64,000 nucleotides of DNA, taken from contig NC_067207.1 in NCBI RefSeq assembly GCF_026262505.1, positions 18,754,082 through 18,818,081 of the forward strand. Reading direction: 5' to 3'. The notes below the pieces were generated by a model. It did no database searches and was not told the DNA's origin. It saw nothing but the letters and a program-made list of their open reading frames with translations. A program made the position numbers and the translations under genes. The DNA comes from Trichomonas vaginalis G3. Taxonomy: Eukaryota; Parabasalia; Trichomonadida; Trichomonadidae. This document shows positions 1 to 10,016 of this stretch, piece by piece (within the stretch, counting starts at the first letter, position 1; each line of letters begins with the position of its first letter).

Positions 1-1617
1 CCAGAGACACAATTTTACAGTTTGGATTTGATAAATAAGCGTAAGAATGTATTTAATAGACTGATTGTTACAGAATCAGATATAACTATTGATGAAACTT
101 ACGTTACAAAACTCTCCGATTTGAAAGACTTTTTGAGAAAGTCAATGGATTATTCGAATTTTTCTTTTGACATTGAAATTTGGGATGACTACAAAACCAA
201 AACAATTAAAATTGCAAATATTGCCGGATATAGAAAAATTTTGAATATACGCTCTAAATACTTTTCAAAGGTAAGATTTTATGATGAGAAACAAATACAT
301 TATATTAATTTCGATAATGTATTAGTAGATGATACTTATTTTGTAGCAACTACTTTTGCTTTACATAATGCAGTTGTTTCAGAAAATTGTCAAATAACCG
401 TTTTAGGGAGTTTGAAAACCACGAACAGTTCACTTTTGACACCTAACATAACTTATAACTCTAGTGAATTACGCTTTTTAAATGATATTGTTGTTGATGA
501 AAAGACTATAAATGATTCGTTAAATTCAGTTCAAATCAAAGGAGATTTCGGTTTAATTGCAAGGAAAAATGTCAAAATAAATTATGATCATTTAGTAAAT
601 AAGATTGAATATAAAGGAACAAATAATACATATATTATATCAGATATCCAACTAAATAATCCAACATCAATATCAACAATGAGAAAACTTTATTTAGACT
701 TCAAATATTTGCCAACAAATTTGACACTTTCTACACCAGAATATTTTATTTTTGACAAAACAAAAATTTCTAATGAAACAAATTTAGCTTTAGAGTTTCC
801 AATAACCATAGATTCTGAATCAAAAAGAGATGTTGTACTAAATACATTGCATCTACAATCAAAATCCGTTTTGGATTTGACAAATAACGTGAAAATTTTC
901 ACAAATGTATTGAATGTTTCAACATCAAAACAACCCAACAAAGTTACTCTTAATACAAAAATTCTGTCACTTTTAGAAGACTCTTTTACAACGATAGATA
1001 AGGTTAATGGTGTAGAGTTCATAGATATTCATTATTCTGTTTTTAAACTTGGTTTCATACACATAAATAGTTTGAAATCATTAAAAGCAAATAATCAAAC
1101 TAAGAGTAATATTGAGGATAAAAATATTACTCTTATATATGTTGAAAATGCGAAGAAAGCAAAGTGTCCCGGTGGTTTGCATGTTAGATTTTATAATGAT
1201 GATATTGAAGATCAATTTTTCTATGATGGTGATTGGGACGATTTCAACATCGATTTTATTTGTTTTGACTCGTTTGAAGTTAATGAATCATGTTTAAGTT
1301 ACGAATTCATCAGTCATCACTGGGATTTCAATGGTAGTACTCGAACGTTTGATATGTCTATTTCTAAAAAGAACTCACAAACATGTATTTCATTGGTTCA
1401 TCGTGATGCAGATTCGAAAGATGGATCAAAGAATCCTGGTGATAAGAAAATAAAGATAATAATTTATTCTCTTATTGGTGTATTAATTGTTATAATCATT
1501 GTTATCATTGCAGTTGCTGTTATTTGTAAGAAAAGAAACAAAAAGAAATATATTATTCGATTTGCTTCGGATAATGCTAGTGAAGCTTTGACTGAATCAT
1601 TGCTTGCCATGGAATAG
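1..1617 (+). CDS. Single-pass surface protein, paralogue A (5' end outside window)
   Basis: The frame is open to the first base of the window, so the N-terminus and any signal peptide lie upstream; no convincing ATG precedes the conserved part. About 538 residues are visible. The long N-terminal part has no family I recognise, is rich in Asn, Ile and Ser, and aligns loosely with the C-terminal half of the gene at 2420-5089 (shared pattern VEFIDIHY). A Cys-containing module follows (starts KAKCPGGLHVRF, ends around CISLVHRD), then a charged linker, one strong membrane segment (Ile/Val-rich, nt 1456-1530), a basic stop-transfer stretch and a short tail ending in an ALTESL-type motif. This architecture suggests a type I surface protein with a short cytoplasmic tail. 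The ligand is unknown. Confidence 0.75.
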   Translation, partial: PETQFYSLDLINKRKNVFNRLIVTESDITIDETYVTKLSDLKDFLRKSMDYSNFSFDIEIWDDYKTKTIKIANIAGYRKILNIRSKYFSKVRFYDEKQIHYINFDNVLVDDTYFVATTFALHNAVVSENCQITVLGSLKTTNSSLLTPNITYNSSELRFLNDIVVDEKTINDSLNSVQIKGDFGLIARKNVKINYDHLVNKIEYKGTNNTYIISDIQLNNPTSISTMRKLYLDFKYLPTNLTLSTPEYFIFDKTKISNETNLALEFPITIDSESKRDVVLNTLHLQSKSVLDLTNNVKIFTNVLNVSTSKQPNKVTLNTKILSLLEDSFTTIDKVNGVEFIDIHYSVFKLGFIHINSLKSLKANNQTKSNIEDKNITLIYVENAKKAKCPGGLHVRFYNDDIEDQFFYDGDWDDFNIDFICFDSFEVNESCLSYEFISHHWDFNGSTRTFDMSISKKNSQTCISLVHRDADSKDGSKNPGDKKIKIIIYSLIGVLIVIIIVIIAVAVICKKRNKKKYIIRFASDNASEALTESLLAME

Positions 1618-2419
1618 TATTATACTATTCTATTTTATATATAATAATTATGAAATATTTTTAATTTGATTTCCGAATTTTTCTTTTTAAATTACGGATT
1701 TATTTGACATGTCTCTTGTAATATTGTAAATAGTTTTAAAATAAAAAAGAATTAATGAATGTGGTTAATTTTTGTTTGATTTTCGAAATTCTAACGTTAA
1801 ATCACTTTTTTTTCATAGTGTCAAACACAATCCGAAGCCTTTTTAAGCTCATTTGTTAAAAATTCGGAATGAAAATGAGGATTATTACAGATCCAACCAG
1901 TAACAAAATAACTCTCAAAATGTCCATTCAATTTTCAAATCTTATTTGAAATAAAATTATATTGGACATACATATAATAAAATTCTTTGATTTTCAAAAA
2001 AAGTCATTTTCGGTTATTTTTTACATTTTATTTTTGCAAAATTAAGCCCGATTTTAGTGCGATATTTGATGACCTTGTATGTCATGTTTTTTTTGAATTT
2101 TTTTGATCCGCAAACGAATATTTTTGGTGGTTTCAAGTATTACTAGATCTAAGTATCACCAATTTTCTTACATATTCCGAAATAATTCAAAAAAATCTCA
2201 AGAAAATTCTGTTTGAAATATTATAAAAATATCATCCAAATACTGCAAGGACCATTATTTGAATAAATTTGAATTGATGATCCCTTCATTTCGATAAAAT
2301 TGAAAACTTCATTATTTTTTAAAGATAATCCATCTATTGATATTGCTTTAATTGACACAATAATAATAAAAAATAACATTTCTTAAGAAATTTGACATTT
2401 TTTTGTTTTTTTTTCAGAA
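1618..2419. other. AT-rich spacer between the two surface genes
   Basis: No open frame of interest on either strand. Very AT-rich with many poly-A and poly-T runs. A T-rich stretch ends in TTTTTCAG just before the downstream start codon. No RNA gene or clear repeat seen. Confidence 0.5.
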
Positions 2420-5089
2420 ATGTTTCTGTGTTGTTTCTTTTTATGGAAACAATGCCATTGCGAAAAAATGATCCCTTCGTCATCAGACAACACATATGAA
2501 ATAGATTTCATGAAAGAAATTCAGAAAGGGCCTCAAATAATTCAGATTGAAAATATTTATTCCAAAGTTGTAGTATCATATGTTGCATACGATTCGGTTA
2601 TTGCAATTATTGGTAATAAACTTCTCTTCCAATGTAAAAGAAATGATTTAACACAACATTTTTATTTGATCCCATCAATTAACTCTAATATTGAGATATA
2701 TACGGCCGAAAATTCAAATATTTCAATATACAATAAGTTCCCATCAATAATTTTTTATCAATTATCCGTCAATATTTATCTTGAAAAATTTTGCAAAGTT
2801 AATTTCCTTAAAGCCCAATGGTTACTCAACCGAACAATTTTTACAATCAACCAGTTCTATCCTGCTGAATATACATTTTATTGCAATATTGTCCCTATCA
2901 GATTGATTCAATTAGAAAAAGCTGATTCAATCTTCAAAATTGGTACAGATTCTATCAATTTTTATGGTGCCATCACTATTTCTTCCTCAATTACAATAGT
3001 TCCACTTCAAAATAAATTTAACCACCTTGAATTTAATATTGTCCAGGCAAAATCGCGTGGTATCATATTTAATGCAAATGGCTATGATTTAGAAATCAGT
3101 TTCCTTAACATTATATCAGGAAATATCGATTTTCTGAAATCAAATCTAAAAATTGGGAGAGTTTCATTTTATGATGGGACATTTCTCAAAGGAAATAGTT
3201 TAGAAGTATCCGATGTAAGTATATATTCAGGTGTTTATGAGATTAACGTTCCTTTTATTCAAATGAATAATTCAGTATCAATAAATAGGTTCAGCGTCAA
3301 ATACAACACAGAAGAAATTGCATACAATAGATGGAAAATCATCAGATCAGGCCAACAACCAGTATTCGATCTATTGAAACTTATATTTTTGGATACAAAA
3401 GTTATTATTCCTTTAGATTGGTATTTTGACAACGAAACATTAATTACTCAGATCAATTTCCAGAGAATCAATAAACAAATATTGGATAAATTATATGTTA
3501 CAGAAAAAGATACTTATTTTGCAGATGCATACATAACAGATTTGAGTTCAATTGATGAAGTTTTTAATAAAATTACAGAAACAGATAACAAATTTGAAAT
3601 TTTCATTTTAGATGAATACGAAGAACCAATTAATATAAAGAATATGTCTTCAGTTAGAACTCATTTGGCTATCATTTCTCAATCAAGGAAAAACAAAGTA
3701 AATATTATTGACCAAGGATCTTTTAAATCTCTTGATTTCAAAAATTTGACATTAATTAACACAAGAAATGAAATTGATTCAATAAGTATTGAATTAACAG
3801 ATTGTTATTTACCTGTTGGAGTTCTAATAGATTGCAACAGAATCAGAACTTCTACATCTATAATTGAAACAAAAGAAATAATTACAAAAGAATTTACAGT
3901 TTTATTTGGTCATCCATTTGTTTTGAATGAAACTGGTTTCTTTTCAAGTGATTCAGTTATTTATTCACAAAACCAAAATAGAGTAGTATATACAATTATC
4001 ACATTTGGTGATGCGAAAATAGAAACTACTAATTTTCCGATGTTTGTTAGTACAGGAAAAACAACTAGCCTTAGTTCAGATCTTCAAATCAATAAGATTC
4101 ATTTCATAGATTATGCCAATCTAGATCTTAAATATTTTCCATTGGTTGCGAGATTTAATACAAGGAATATTAATATATCAAAAAATACAAAATTCGATGA
4201 AAATTCAGTTATTGAATTTGTGACAAATACGACTTTTTATCCGAACAGAAACAATGAAATCAAAATAAAGAGAGTTAGTTTTATGATGTCAGGAACAATT
4301 ATGAATCAAAACCATTACTTAAGACCACATATTTTGAATATTTCATCAACAATTACTAATATAAATGAAACAATTCCACCAAGTATGAAAAGTGACATTT
4401 TGTCAATTTCTCCAACTTGCTATTTCATGCTTGATAAAGTCAGCGAAGTAGAATTCATTGATATACATTATACAATAACTCAAGCCGGATATTTAATTGT
4501 AAAGAATTTCATTTCAAAGAATTTCATTCATACTACAAAGAATGATAATTTAAGAAGTGAAGTGAACTCAAAAAGTGACAAAACTAAAAATAATTCGAAC
4601 AAAGACACAATAAATATTAATATTTCTAAAGTTGAATATATTGAAAATGCGAAGAAAGCAAAGTGTCCCGGTGGTTTGCATGTTAGATTTTATAATGATG
4701 ATATTGAAGATCAATTTTTCTATGATGGTGATTGGGACGATTTCAACATCGATTTTATTTGTTTTGACTCGTTTGAAGTTAATGAATCATGTTTAAGTTA
4801 CGAATTCCTCAGTCATCACTGGGATTTCAATGGCAGTACTCGAACGTTTGATATGTCTATTTCTAAAAAGAATTCACAAACATGTATTTCATTGGTTCAT
4901 CGCGATTATGAAGAAAGCCATGAAGAAAAGAAGGAAAAGAACAAAACTCCACTTATTGTCGGTCTTAGTATAGCAGCTCTTATTTTGGTAATTGCTGTTA
5001 TATTGCTTGCTATTGCTATGGTAAAGATTTCTAGAAGGAGATTAAACTCTTTCACCTATTCAGACACACTGACTGAATCATTAATTTAA
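2420..5089 (+). CDS. Single-pass surface protein, paralogue B
   Basis: An 889-residue protein starting at an ATG followed by a short hydrophobic, Cys-containing leader (MFLCCFFLWKQCHC), a plausible signal peptide. Most of the body is Ile/Asn/Ser-rich beta-type sequence without a family I recognise. Near the C-terminus it carries the same Cys-containing module as paralogue A (KAKCPGGLHVRF to CISLVHRD), then a Glu/Lys-rich linker, one membrane segment (about residues 852-875) and a basic tail ending TLTESLI. The shared TESL tail in both paralogues hints at a conserved cytoplasmic sorting or adaptor motif (inference). Tandem arrangement with paralogue A, same strand, about 800 bp apart, indicates local duplication. 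The function is not known; display on the cell surface is the likely role. Confidence 0.75.
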   Translation: MFLCCFFLWKQCHCEKMIPSSSDNTYEIDFMKEIQKGPQIIQIENIYSKVVVSYVAYDSVIAIIGNKLLFQCKRNDLTQHFYLIPSINSNIEIYTAENSNISIYNKFPSIIFYQLSVNIYLEKFCKVNFLKAQWLLNRTIFTINQFYPAEYTFYCNIVPIRLIQLEKADSIFKIGTDSINFYGAITISSSITIVPLQNKFNHLEFNIVQAKSRGIIFNANGYDLEISFLNIISGNIDFLKSNLKIGRVSFYDGTFLKGNSLEVSDVSIYSGVYEINVPFIQMNNSVSINRFSVKYNTEEIAYNRWKIIRSGQQPVFDLLKLIFLDTKVIIPLDWYFDNETLITQINFQRINKQILDKLYVTEKDTYFADAYITDLSSIDEVFNKITETDNKFEIFILDEYEEPINIKNMSSVRTHLAIISQSRKNKVNIIDQGSFKSLDFKNLTLINTRNEIDSISIELTDCYLPVGVLIDCNRIRTSTSIIETKEIITKEFTVLFGHPFVLNETGFFSSDSVIYSQNQNRVVYTIITFGDAKIETTNFPMFVSTGKTTSLSSDLQINKIHFIDYANLDLKYFPLVARFNTRNINISKNTKFDENSVIEFVTNTTFYPNRNNEIKIKRVSFMMSGTIMNQNHYLRPHILNISSTITNINETIPPSMKSDILSISPTCYFMLDKVSEVEFIDIHYTITQAGYLIVKNFISKNFIHTTKNDNLRSEVNSKSDKTKNNSNKDTININISKVEYIENAKKAKCPGGLHVRFYNDDIEDQFFYDGDWDDFNIDFICFDSFEVNESCLSYEFLSHHWDFNGSTRTFDMSISKKNSQTCISLVHRDYEESHEEKKEKNKTPLIVGLSIAALILVIAVILLAIAMVKISRRRLNSFTYSDTLTESLI
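4643..4906 (+). repeat. Near-identical module shared with 1144-1407
   Basis: A 264-nt coding block matches 1144-1407 with only four differences, three of them synonymous, while sequences on both sides are strongly diverged. This points to recent gene conversion or intense homogenisation of this extracellular module. Confidence 0.85.
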
Positions 5090-6678
5090 TTGTATTGTTA
5101 TGTAAAATTATATGTTTTTTTCGATACTTTATACTTTTTTTGAGTTTTGCTTTAATTTTGACAAATTATTCCATTTGATTTGTTTTATGTATTGACATTA
5201 TTAATCCAGGTTGTAATTTTTCATTTTAGATATCATAGATCATTGTTTCTTTCCTTTAAATTTGCTAAATATTGAGTTATACGTTGATATTATTGATCAA
5301 TAATTTTAAAAAATAATATTTTTTATTTGAAATAGTATATTAAAATCGTTTACTAGGAAAATGCATATAGCTAGATAAATTCGAATCCAATCTGTAAAAA
5401 TATAATCAATATGGATTAAAAATTGTTTTCAATCAGTGATATAATTAAAATATAATAACAAACAATTTATTCATTATATACTAAGCTAGATGAAGTAGAG
5501 TCAATTAAAAATAAAATACCCTATATTTCCAACTCTTGGAAAATTTTCATGACCCCCCTACCCAGGGTCCTAAAATGGGTATTTTCCTCACACAGACACC
5601 GTGGTTTTTTGAGCCGGGAAATAAATAGCGCAGACAGTTTCTACATATAGAGACATGCTTATACTTAGAGTTTGACGGGAATCTAAAGTGATTTTTTTCT
5701 GCATCGCGAAATCTAATGCAATCTCAAAATCATGAAGAAACTGCGAATCGGAGCGCAATTTTTTAATATGTTAATATATAAAGGTACCCCTACTACTGCA
5801 AATGCTTCAAATGAAAATCTAAGAAATCAGATTAATTTGATCACGTTAGTATAGTATTGGTCAAACCAAAAACTCATATGTTGATATATAGCCTATGGAT
5901 ATTCATATTATCTACTTTTCATTGAATTACATAAGATTTAATAATCTCATAAATATTCTTTTTAATTTTCCGAATTCCGTGTGCATTTAGATTGCCCATA
6001 CCTGTATATAATAATTCTAGAATGGTTTTGTTAGATATTAAGTTTTTTAGATTAATATTTTAACATTTTGATAAAACAAGCATTTGTTCCATTTTAGAAT
6101 CGCCATTGAACTCTGGTTTGACTAACATGATGTTGTATGATCAAATAAATTCTAACTTCATGAGATAAATTTTGAAATTAGAAAATGCGATATCTGACTC
6201 AAATATTTATATGAACACATTTAACATTCAATGATAAACTAAAGTACTATACAGCAGATTCGATTTGGCTTATATTTTATATAATCAACTAATAATCCTA
6301 TAAAATTGTGCTATTCACGTTGCTCAAAGATGTATTGAACATTCACTACTTGTGTATTGATAAAATTAGATATAGATTCTAATGTAAATCGATATTTTGA
6401 AAATTCATATATATTTTGTCTTGGTTTGGCATTTGATCGTGTTGAAACCGGAATTGCAATATATATCATCTAAATATATAACTATCAAAATATGAGCTAT
6501 AGATTTTTAAATTATTCTCCTGAATATGAGTGACTAACATAATTATATTGAATTGAGTAGTAAGAATCTTAAATATTAGAATCTGACGATAATTTATTAT
6601 AACTGTATAAAGGAACAAGACTATAAATGATGATGAAAATAAAGATTAAATTTAAATCTGAAAATTTGAAAACATTAA
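5090..6678. other. Gene-free AT-rich stretch
   Basis: No supported coding frame. A short less AT-rich patch (about 5540-5760) contains C-runs and CG dinucleotides and may be a relic of older coding or structural DNA; I cannot assign it. Otherwise low-complexity A/T sequence. Confidence 0.45.
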
Positions 6679-7240
6679 GTGTATTGTGCACTCTTGTCGT
6701 TACAGTGTCTCATTCCGGGAGACATTGTCACTGCATGTCTCCCAGAATGATATCAAGTTCCCCATTCATAACTTGAATGCGGAACTTTGACCGACAAGAG
6801 TGTATTGTGCACTCTTGTCGGTTGAAAGTTCTGCAATCAGAAGAAGATTGTTGAACAATCCGCCATTCCAGGAGGCATGAGCTTGTTATCTCTCCTGAAA
6901 TGGCACATATTTGATAATTCATGGAGCAGAACTTTGCACGCAATCAGACAAAAGATTGCGACAGAGTAACTGGGAAGACAGCAACTTGAAGCGATAAGCT
7001 GCTTGGGTGCTGTCTCCCAGATGCATCTGTCGGGCAAAGTCTCAAAGGAGCAGAACTTTGCACGCAATCAGACAAAAGATTGCGACAGAGTAACTGGGAA
7101 GACAGCAACTTGAAGCGATAAGCTGCTTGGGTGCTGTCTCCCAGATGCATCTGTCGGGCAAAGTCTCAAAGGAGCAGAACTTTGCACGCAATCAGACAAA
7201 AGATTGCGACAGAGTAACTGGGAAGACAGCAACTTGAAGC
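6679..7240. repeat. GC-richer tandem array of ~121-124 bp structured units
   Basis: Two exact 124-bp units start at 6923 and 7047 (each opening GGAGCAGAACTTTGCACGC) and a partial third starts at 7171. Two older diverged units precede them, from 6679 and 6800, both opening GTGTATTGTGCACTCTTGTC. Every full unit contains a hairpin at the same relative place but with different sequence: GGGAGACA with TGTCTCCC (unit 1), CAGGAG with CTCCTG (unit 2), GACAGCA with TGCTGTC (124-bp units). The exact units also hold CGCAATC with GATTGCG around an 8-nt loop. A perfect 12-bp palindrome with 7-nt loop sits at 6791-6821. Short minus-strand frames run through the array but only repeat the unit, so I do not call genes. 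Confidence 0.85.
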
Positions 7241-7319
7241 GAAGTTTTGTTTTCGAGTCTTTGGTTAAGAAATCTTAACAAAAAAACAAAGAAAAAAATC
7301 AGATAAAGTTGTCAATAAC

Positions 7320-7428
7320 TTCATCAGTTAATGCTCACCTATGGGAGGTGTTTTGCGGGAGCTGGGGGTATCTTGGTGAGTACTCAGGAGGCCAAGAAGG
7401 GCACCCCAACCGACATTATCCTGATGAA
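7320..7428 (+). ncRNA. Candidate structured RNA, unidentified
   Basis: A GC-rich block in an AT-rich region folds on paper into nested helices: TTCATCAG (7320-7327) with CTGATGAA (7421-7428); TTAATG with CATTAT just inside; GGGG (from 7364) with CCCC (ending 7407); CTTGG (7372-7376) with CCAAG (7392-7396), leaving a 15-nt loop. No long frame crosses it. I could not match it to tRNA, 5S, SRP, RNase P or U snRNA landmarks. The strand is arbitrary, since complementary helices read equally on the other strand. Confidence 0.4.
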
Positions 7429-7600
7429 TTCAGTTGTCAACCATTCTGAAAACCGCCGAAACCGTCGTGTGTAGAGAAATTGTTTAAATTTATTTTTTCA
7501 GATTTAAATAAAAATAAGAAATGTTTACTATTATGGATTTTGAAATTTTTTAAATTAAGAGTAGGAGATGAGACAAATTTAAATTTTTAAGAAATATTTG

Positions 7601-7825
7601 GAAGGGCGTAAGATACGCCAACTTAAATATATTATCAAATGAGAGAAAATCACTCAACAAAAAAACAATTCTTTCAAAAGTTTGACATTGATCTTTCTAA
7701 TACATATTTTTGGAAGGGCGTAAGATACGCCAACTTAAAAATATTATCAAATGAGAGAAAATCACTCAACAAAAAAACAATTCTTTCAAAAAGTTTGACA
7801 TTGATCTTTCTAATACATATCCTAT
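7601..7825. repeat. 112-bp tandem duplication carrying a small hairpin
   Basis: Two units start at 7601 and 7713 and are nearly identical. Each opens GAAGGGCGTAAGATACGCC, whose GGCGTA and TACGCC arms form a tight hairpin with an AGA loop. The 70-residue frame across them is a by-product of the repeat. Confidence 0.85.
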
Positions 7826-8678
7826 GGAAGGAGTTTACATTCTCAAAATAAAAACCAGTTCAAAATCTTATTACTCCTTGAATTAAAATCATTTAATTTC
7901 AAAGCCATTCCAAATCCTTAAATCTGTATTAAAATCATTTTGCCAACAACCAACACAATACAAATTACATTTCCATATATCTTCTTGTCCATTTTAATTT
8001 TTTATCTCATTTTATTTAATTTTATTTAAAGCATATAGACATCGAGATCCTTTACCAATAGTTATATAAAAGTCAAATACATAATAAATTCTTAATTCTA
8101 GAGATATCTCAAAATCTCATTTTTTTAATTTAAAATACCTTTCATTTTTCACAGTACTATCACAACAAACAAGCCATTTACTAATTAACACATATAAGAA
8201 AAATATCAAATTACAAAACAACTTTCAATATCATTCGCATCAAATTCTATTTTTTCATAATTATCAACTACATGTTATTATATAATATATGTCGGCGCAT
8301 ATTCCACTCTATACAAGTGTCAGACACACTCACACAAAGCTGTGAGATTCATACCTCTATCAGTAGGACTTCTCAAATCAAGAACACATATGTTTCACTA
8401 TCGCACATCTGTGTAGGATCTAATTAACCCTTTGGACTGGTACTTCAAAATTTGATAATTTGATAATTTCATGTGATATCATCATTTGCCTTTAAAACAA
8501 CTGTGCGTTAAACTAGACACGTTTCTCTATCATAATGCAAAATATCAAAGTTTGGGAGACTCCCAAAGTGTCTGAAACTGATCATAAGGGTGAAAAACCG
8601 TTTTCCAGAAGTTGGGAACGTAGGGTAATTAAACATTAAATGCTTCGAAAACGAAGCAGTGCAATATAAGCAAATAAA
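7826..8678. other. Gene-free spacer downstream of the kinase
   Basis: AT-rich to about 8280. From 8290 to 8640 composition is more mixed, with a hairpin TTTGGGAGACTCCCAAA near 8552, but no coding frame and no RNA gene I can name. Confidence 0.4.
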
Positions 8679-9761
8679 TTAATCAAGCTTTCTGACCAAT
8701 TTCGGAGAAGCGTTTGCCATAATCAATCTTTTTGCTCCTTTTTGGAAAGTTGAGCCTCGTATTGGCATCTTTTGGTTTGTAAGTAAATGGTTCCGCATTT
8801 TTGGATGGTTATAAGTTGAATTAAATTTGAACGAATTTAAATCTCCGGCAGATTTACAGAAATCAGCACATTCTTTATTTATTTGCTTCCTCATCATTAT
8901 CTTTGTGCCAACGTAGCTGTCGTTCGAGTTTGCCGCCCATCTTTCGGTTTGATTAAAAGGATCTCTAAGAATGAAGGCATTTTGGTATGAAGCGATCCAA
9001 GGTAGTTCAGCTGCTTCTTCCGATGATGGTCTTTCTTCAGGATCTTTATTCAACAATTCTTTGATAACAGTTATGATCTGTTGGTTGCTAATCATGGGGT
9101 AAAAAGGATCTTTTGTAATGATCTTAGAGGTCAAACTTTGCATATTTGGATCTCCAAAGGGTAATGTGTTATATGTAAGCGCATAAAGTATAATTCCGAG
9201 GCTCCACATGTCTACTTTGTGGTTATACGGCTTTCCCATTAACAGTTCCGGAGCCGAGTAGGATGGAGAACCACATGTTGTTTTGAATAATGCTGCGTCA
9301 TGTTTTTGTTGATTACTCAAGCCAAAATCAAGAAGTCTAACGTTTAAATTCTTATCGATAATGATATTTTCGAGTTTCAGATCTCTATGGACTATTTTTA
9401 ATGTTTTGTGTAAATATAGAACAGCGGAAAGAATTTCACAAAAAATGTGCTTGATCTTCCAATCAGGGAGTTTTCCTTGCTCTTTTATGTAATCAAGAAG
9501 CGTAGGCCCTTCTACGTATTCCATGACAAGATATAAATTTTCAGCATCTTCAATGACTTCATATAGCGAGACAATGAAAAGATGATGTAATTTCATCATT
9601 ATATCATATTCCTTTGAAGAGTTAATGCTGTGTGCATTTTTAGTAACGATTTTTATTGCAACTTTTTCATTTGAAGGTTCATGAGTTGCTACATAGACTT
9701 TACCGAAATTCCCTGAGCTGAGGTGTTTGTCAAAAACATAAGGACCGATATTCCGGTTCAT
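8679..9761 (-). CDS. Ser/Thr protein kinase, CAMK/Snf1-like
   Basis: A complete 360-residue protein. The kinase domain covers roughly residues 8-260: glycine loop SSGNFGKV (15-22), VAIK lysine K37, HRDLKLEN (125-132) with catalytic Asp127, DFG at 145-147, activation-loop motif TTCGSPSYSAPE (161-172), and the DMWSLGIILY helix. The DFGLSN and CGSPSYSAPE signatures are those of CAMK-like/AMPK-related kinases. All catalytic residues are present, so it should be active. The C-terminal 100 residues are basic and unstructured, without a recognisable UBA or KA1 domain. It stands alone, transcribed on the minus strand, away from the MULE upstream. Expected role: cytosolic signalling kinase; the substrate is unknown. 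Confidence 0.93.
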   Translation of the reverse strand: MNRNIGPYVFDKHLSSGNFGKVYVATHEPSNEKVAIKIVTKNAHSINSSKEYDIMMKLHHLFIVSLYEVIEDAENLYLVMEYVEGPTLLDYIKEQGKLPDWKIKHIFCEILSAVLYLHKTLKIVHRDLKLENIIIDKNLNVRLLDFGLSNQQKHDAALFKTTCGSPSYSAPELLMGKPYNHKVDMWSLGIILYALTYNTLPFGDPNMQSLTSKIITKDPFYPMISNQQIITVIKELLNKDPEERPSSEEAAELPWIASYQNAFILRDPFNQTERWAANSNDSYVGTKIMMRKQINKECADFCKSAGDLNSFKFNSTYNHPKMRNHLLTNQKMPIRGSTFQKGAKRLIMANASPKLVRKLD

Positions 9762-10016
9762 CTTTTACTGGAAAAGAAACGAAAAGAAAAATGTGGATTC
9801 GATAGAAAAAATTGACATCACAAATTTTTCACTAAATTCTAGAGGAAATAAAAACAGTATTAGTGTTAGTTATTTTTTCTAAATCATATCATGAGAAAAA
9901 TGCGTGCTAGATTTTGAATGAATTGAGAGGATATGTCAAAATGCTTTTAATATTCGACACGTATTTGCAATTGTTATCACTTCTAAATGAAATTTGCAAA
10001 ATTTTGAAACTGTATT

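Noticed and set aside
6728-7150. Three overlapping minus-strand frames of about 70 residues
   Set aside because: They follow the 124-bp tandem repeat and repeat themselves with the unit; there is no protein family similarity.
7421-7460. Hammerhead ribozyme (CTGATGA and later GAAAC near the structured block)
   Set aside because: The conserved boxes are present, but stems I, II and III and a cleavage triplet in the right place cannot be drawn convincingly.
7639-7851. 70-residue plus-strand frame
   Set aside because: Produced by the 112-bp tandem duplication; the same peptide appears twice in two frames.
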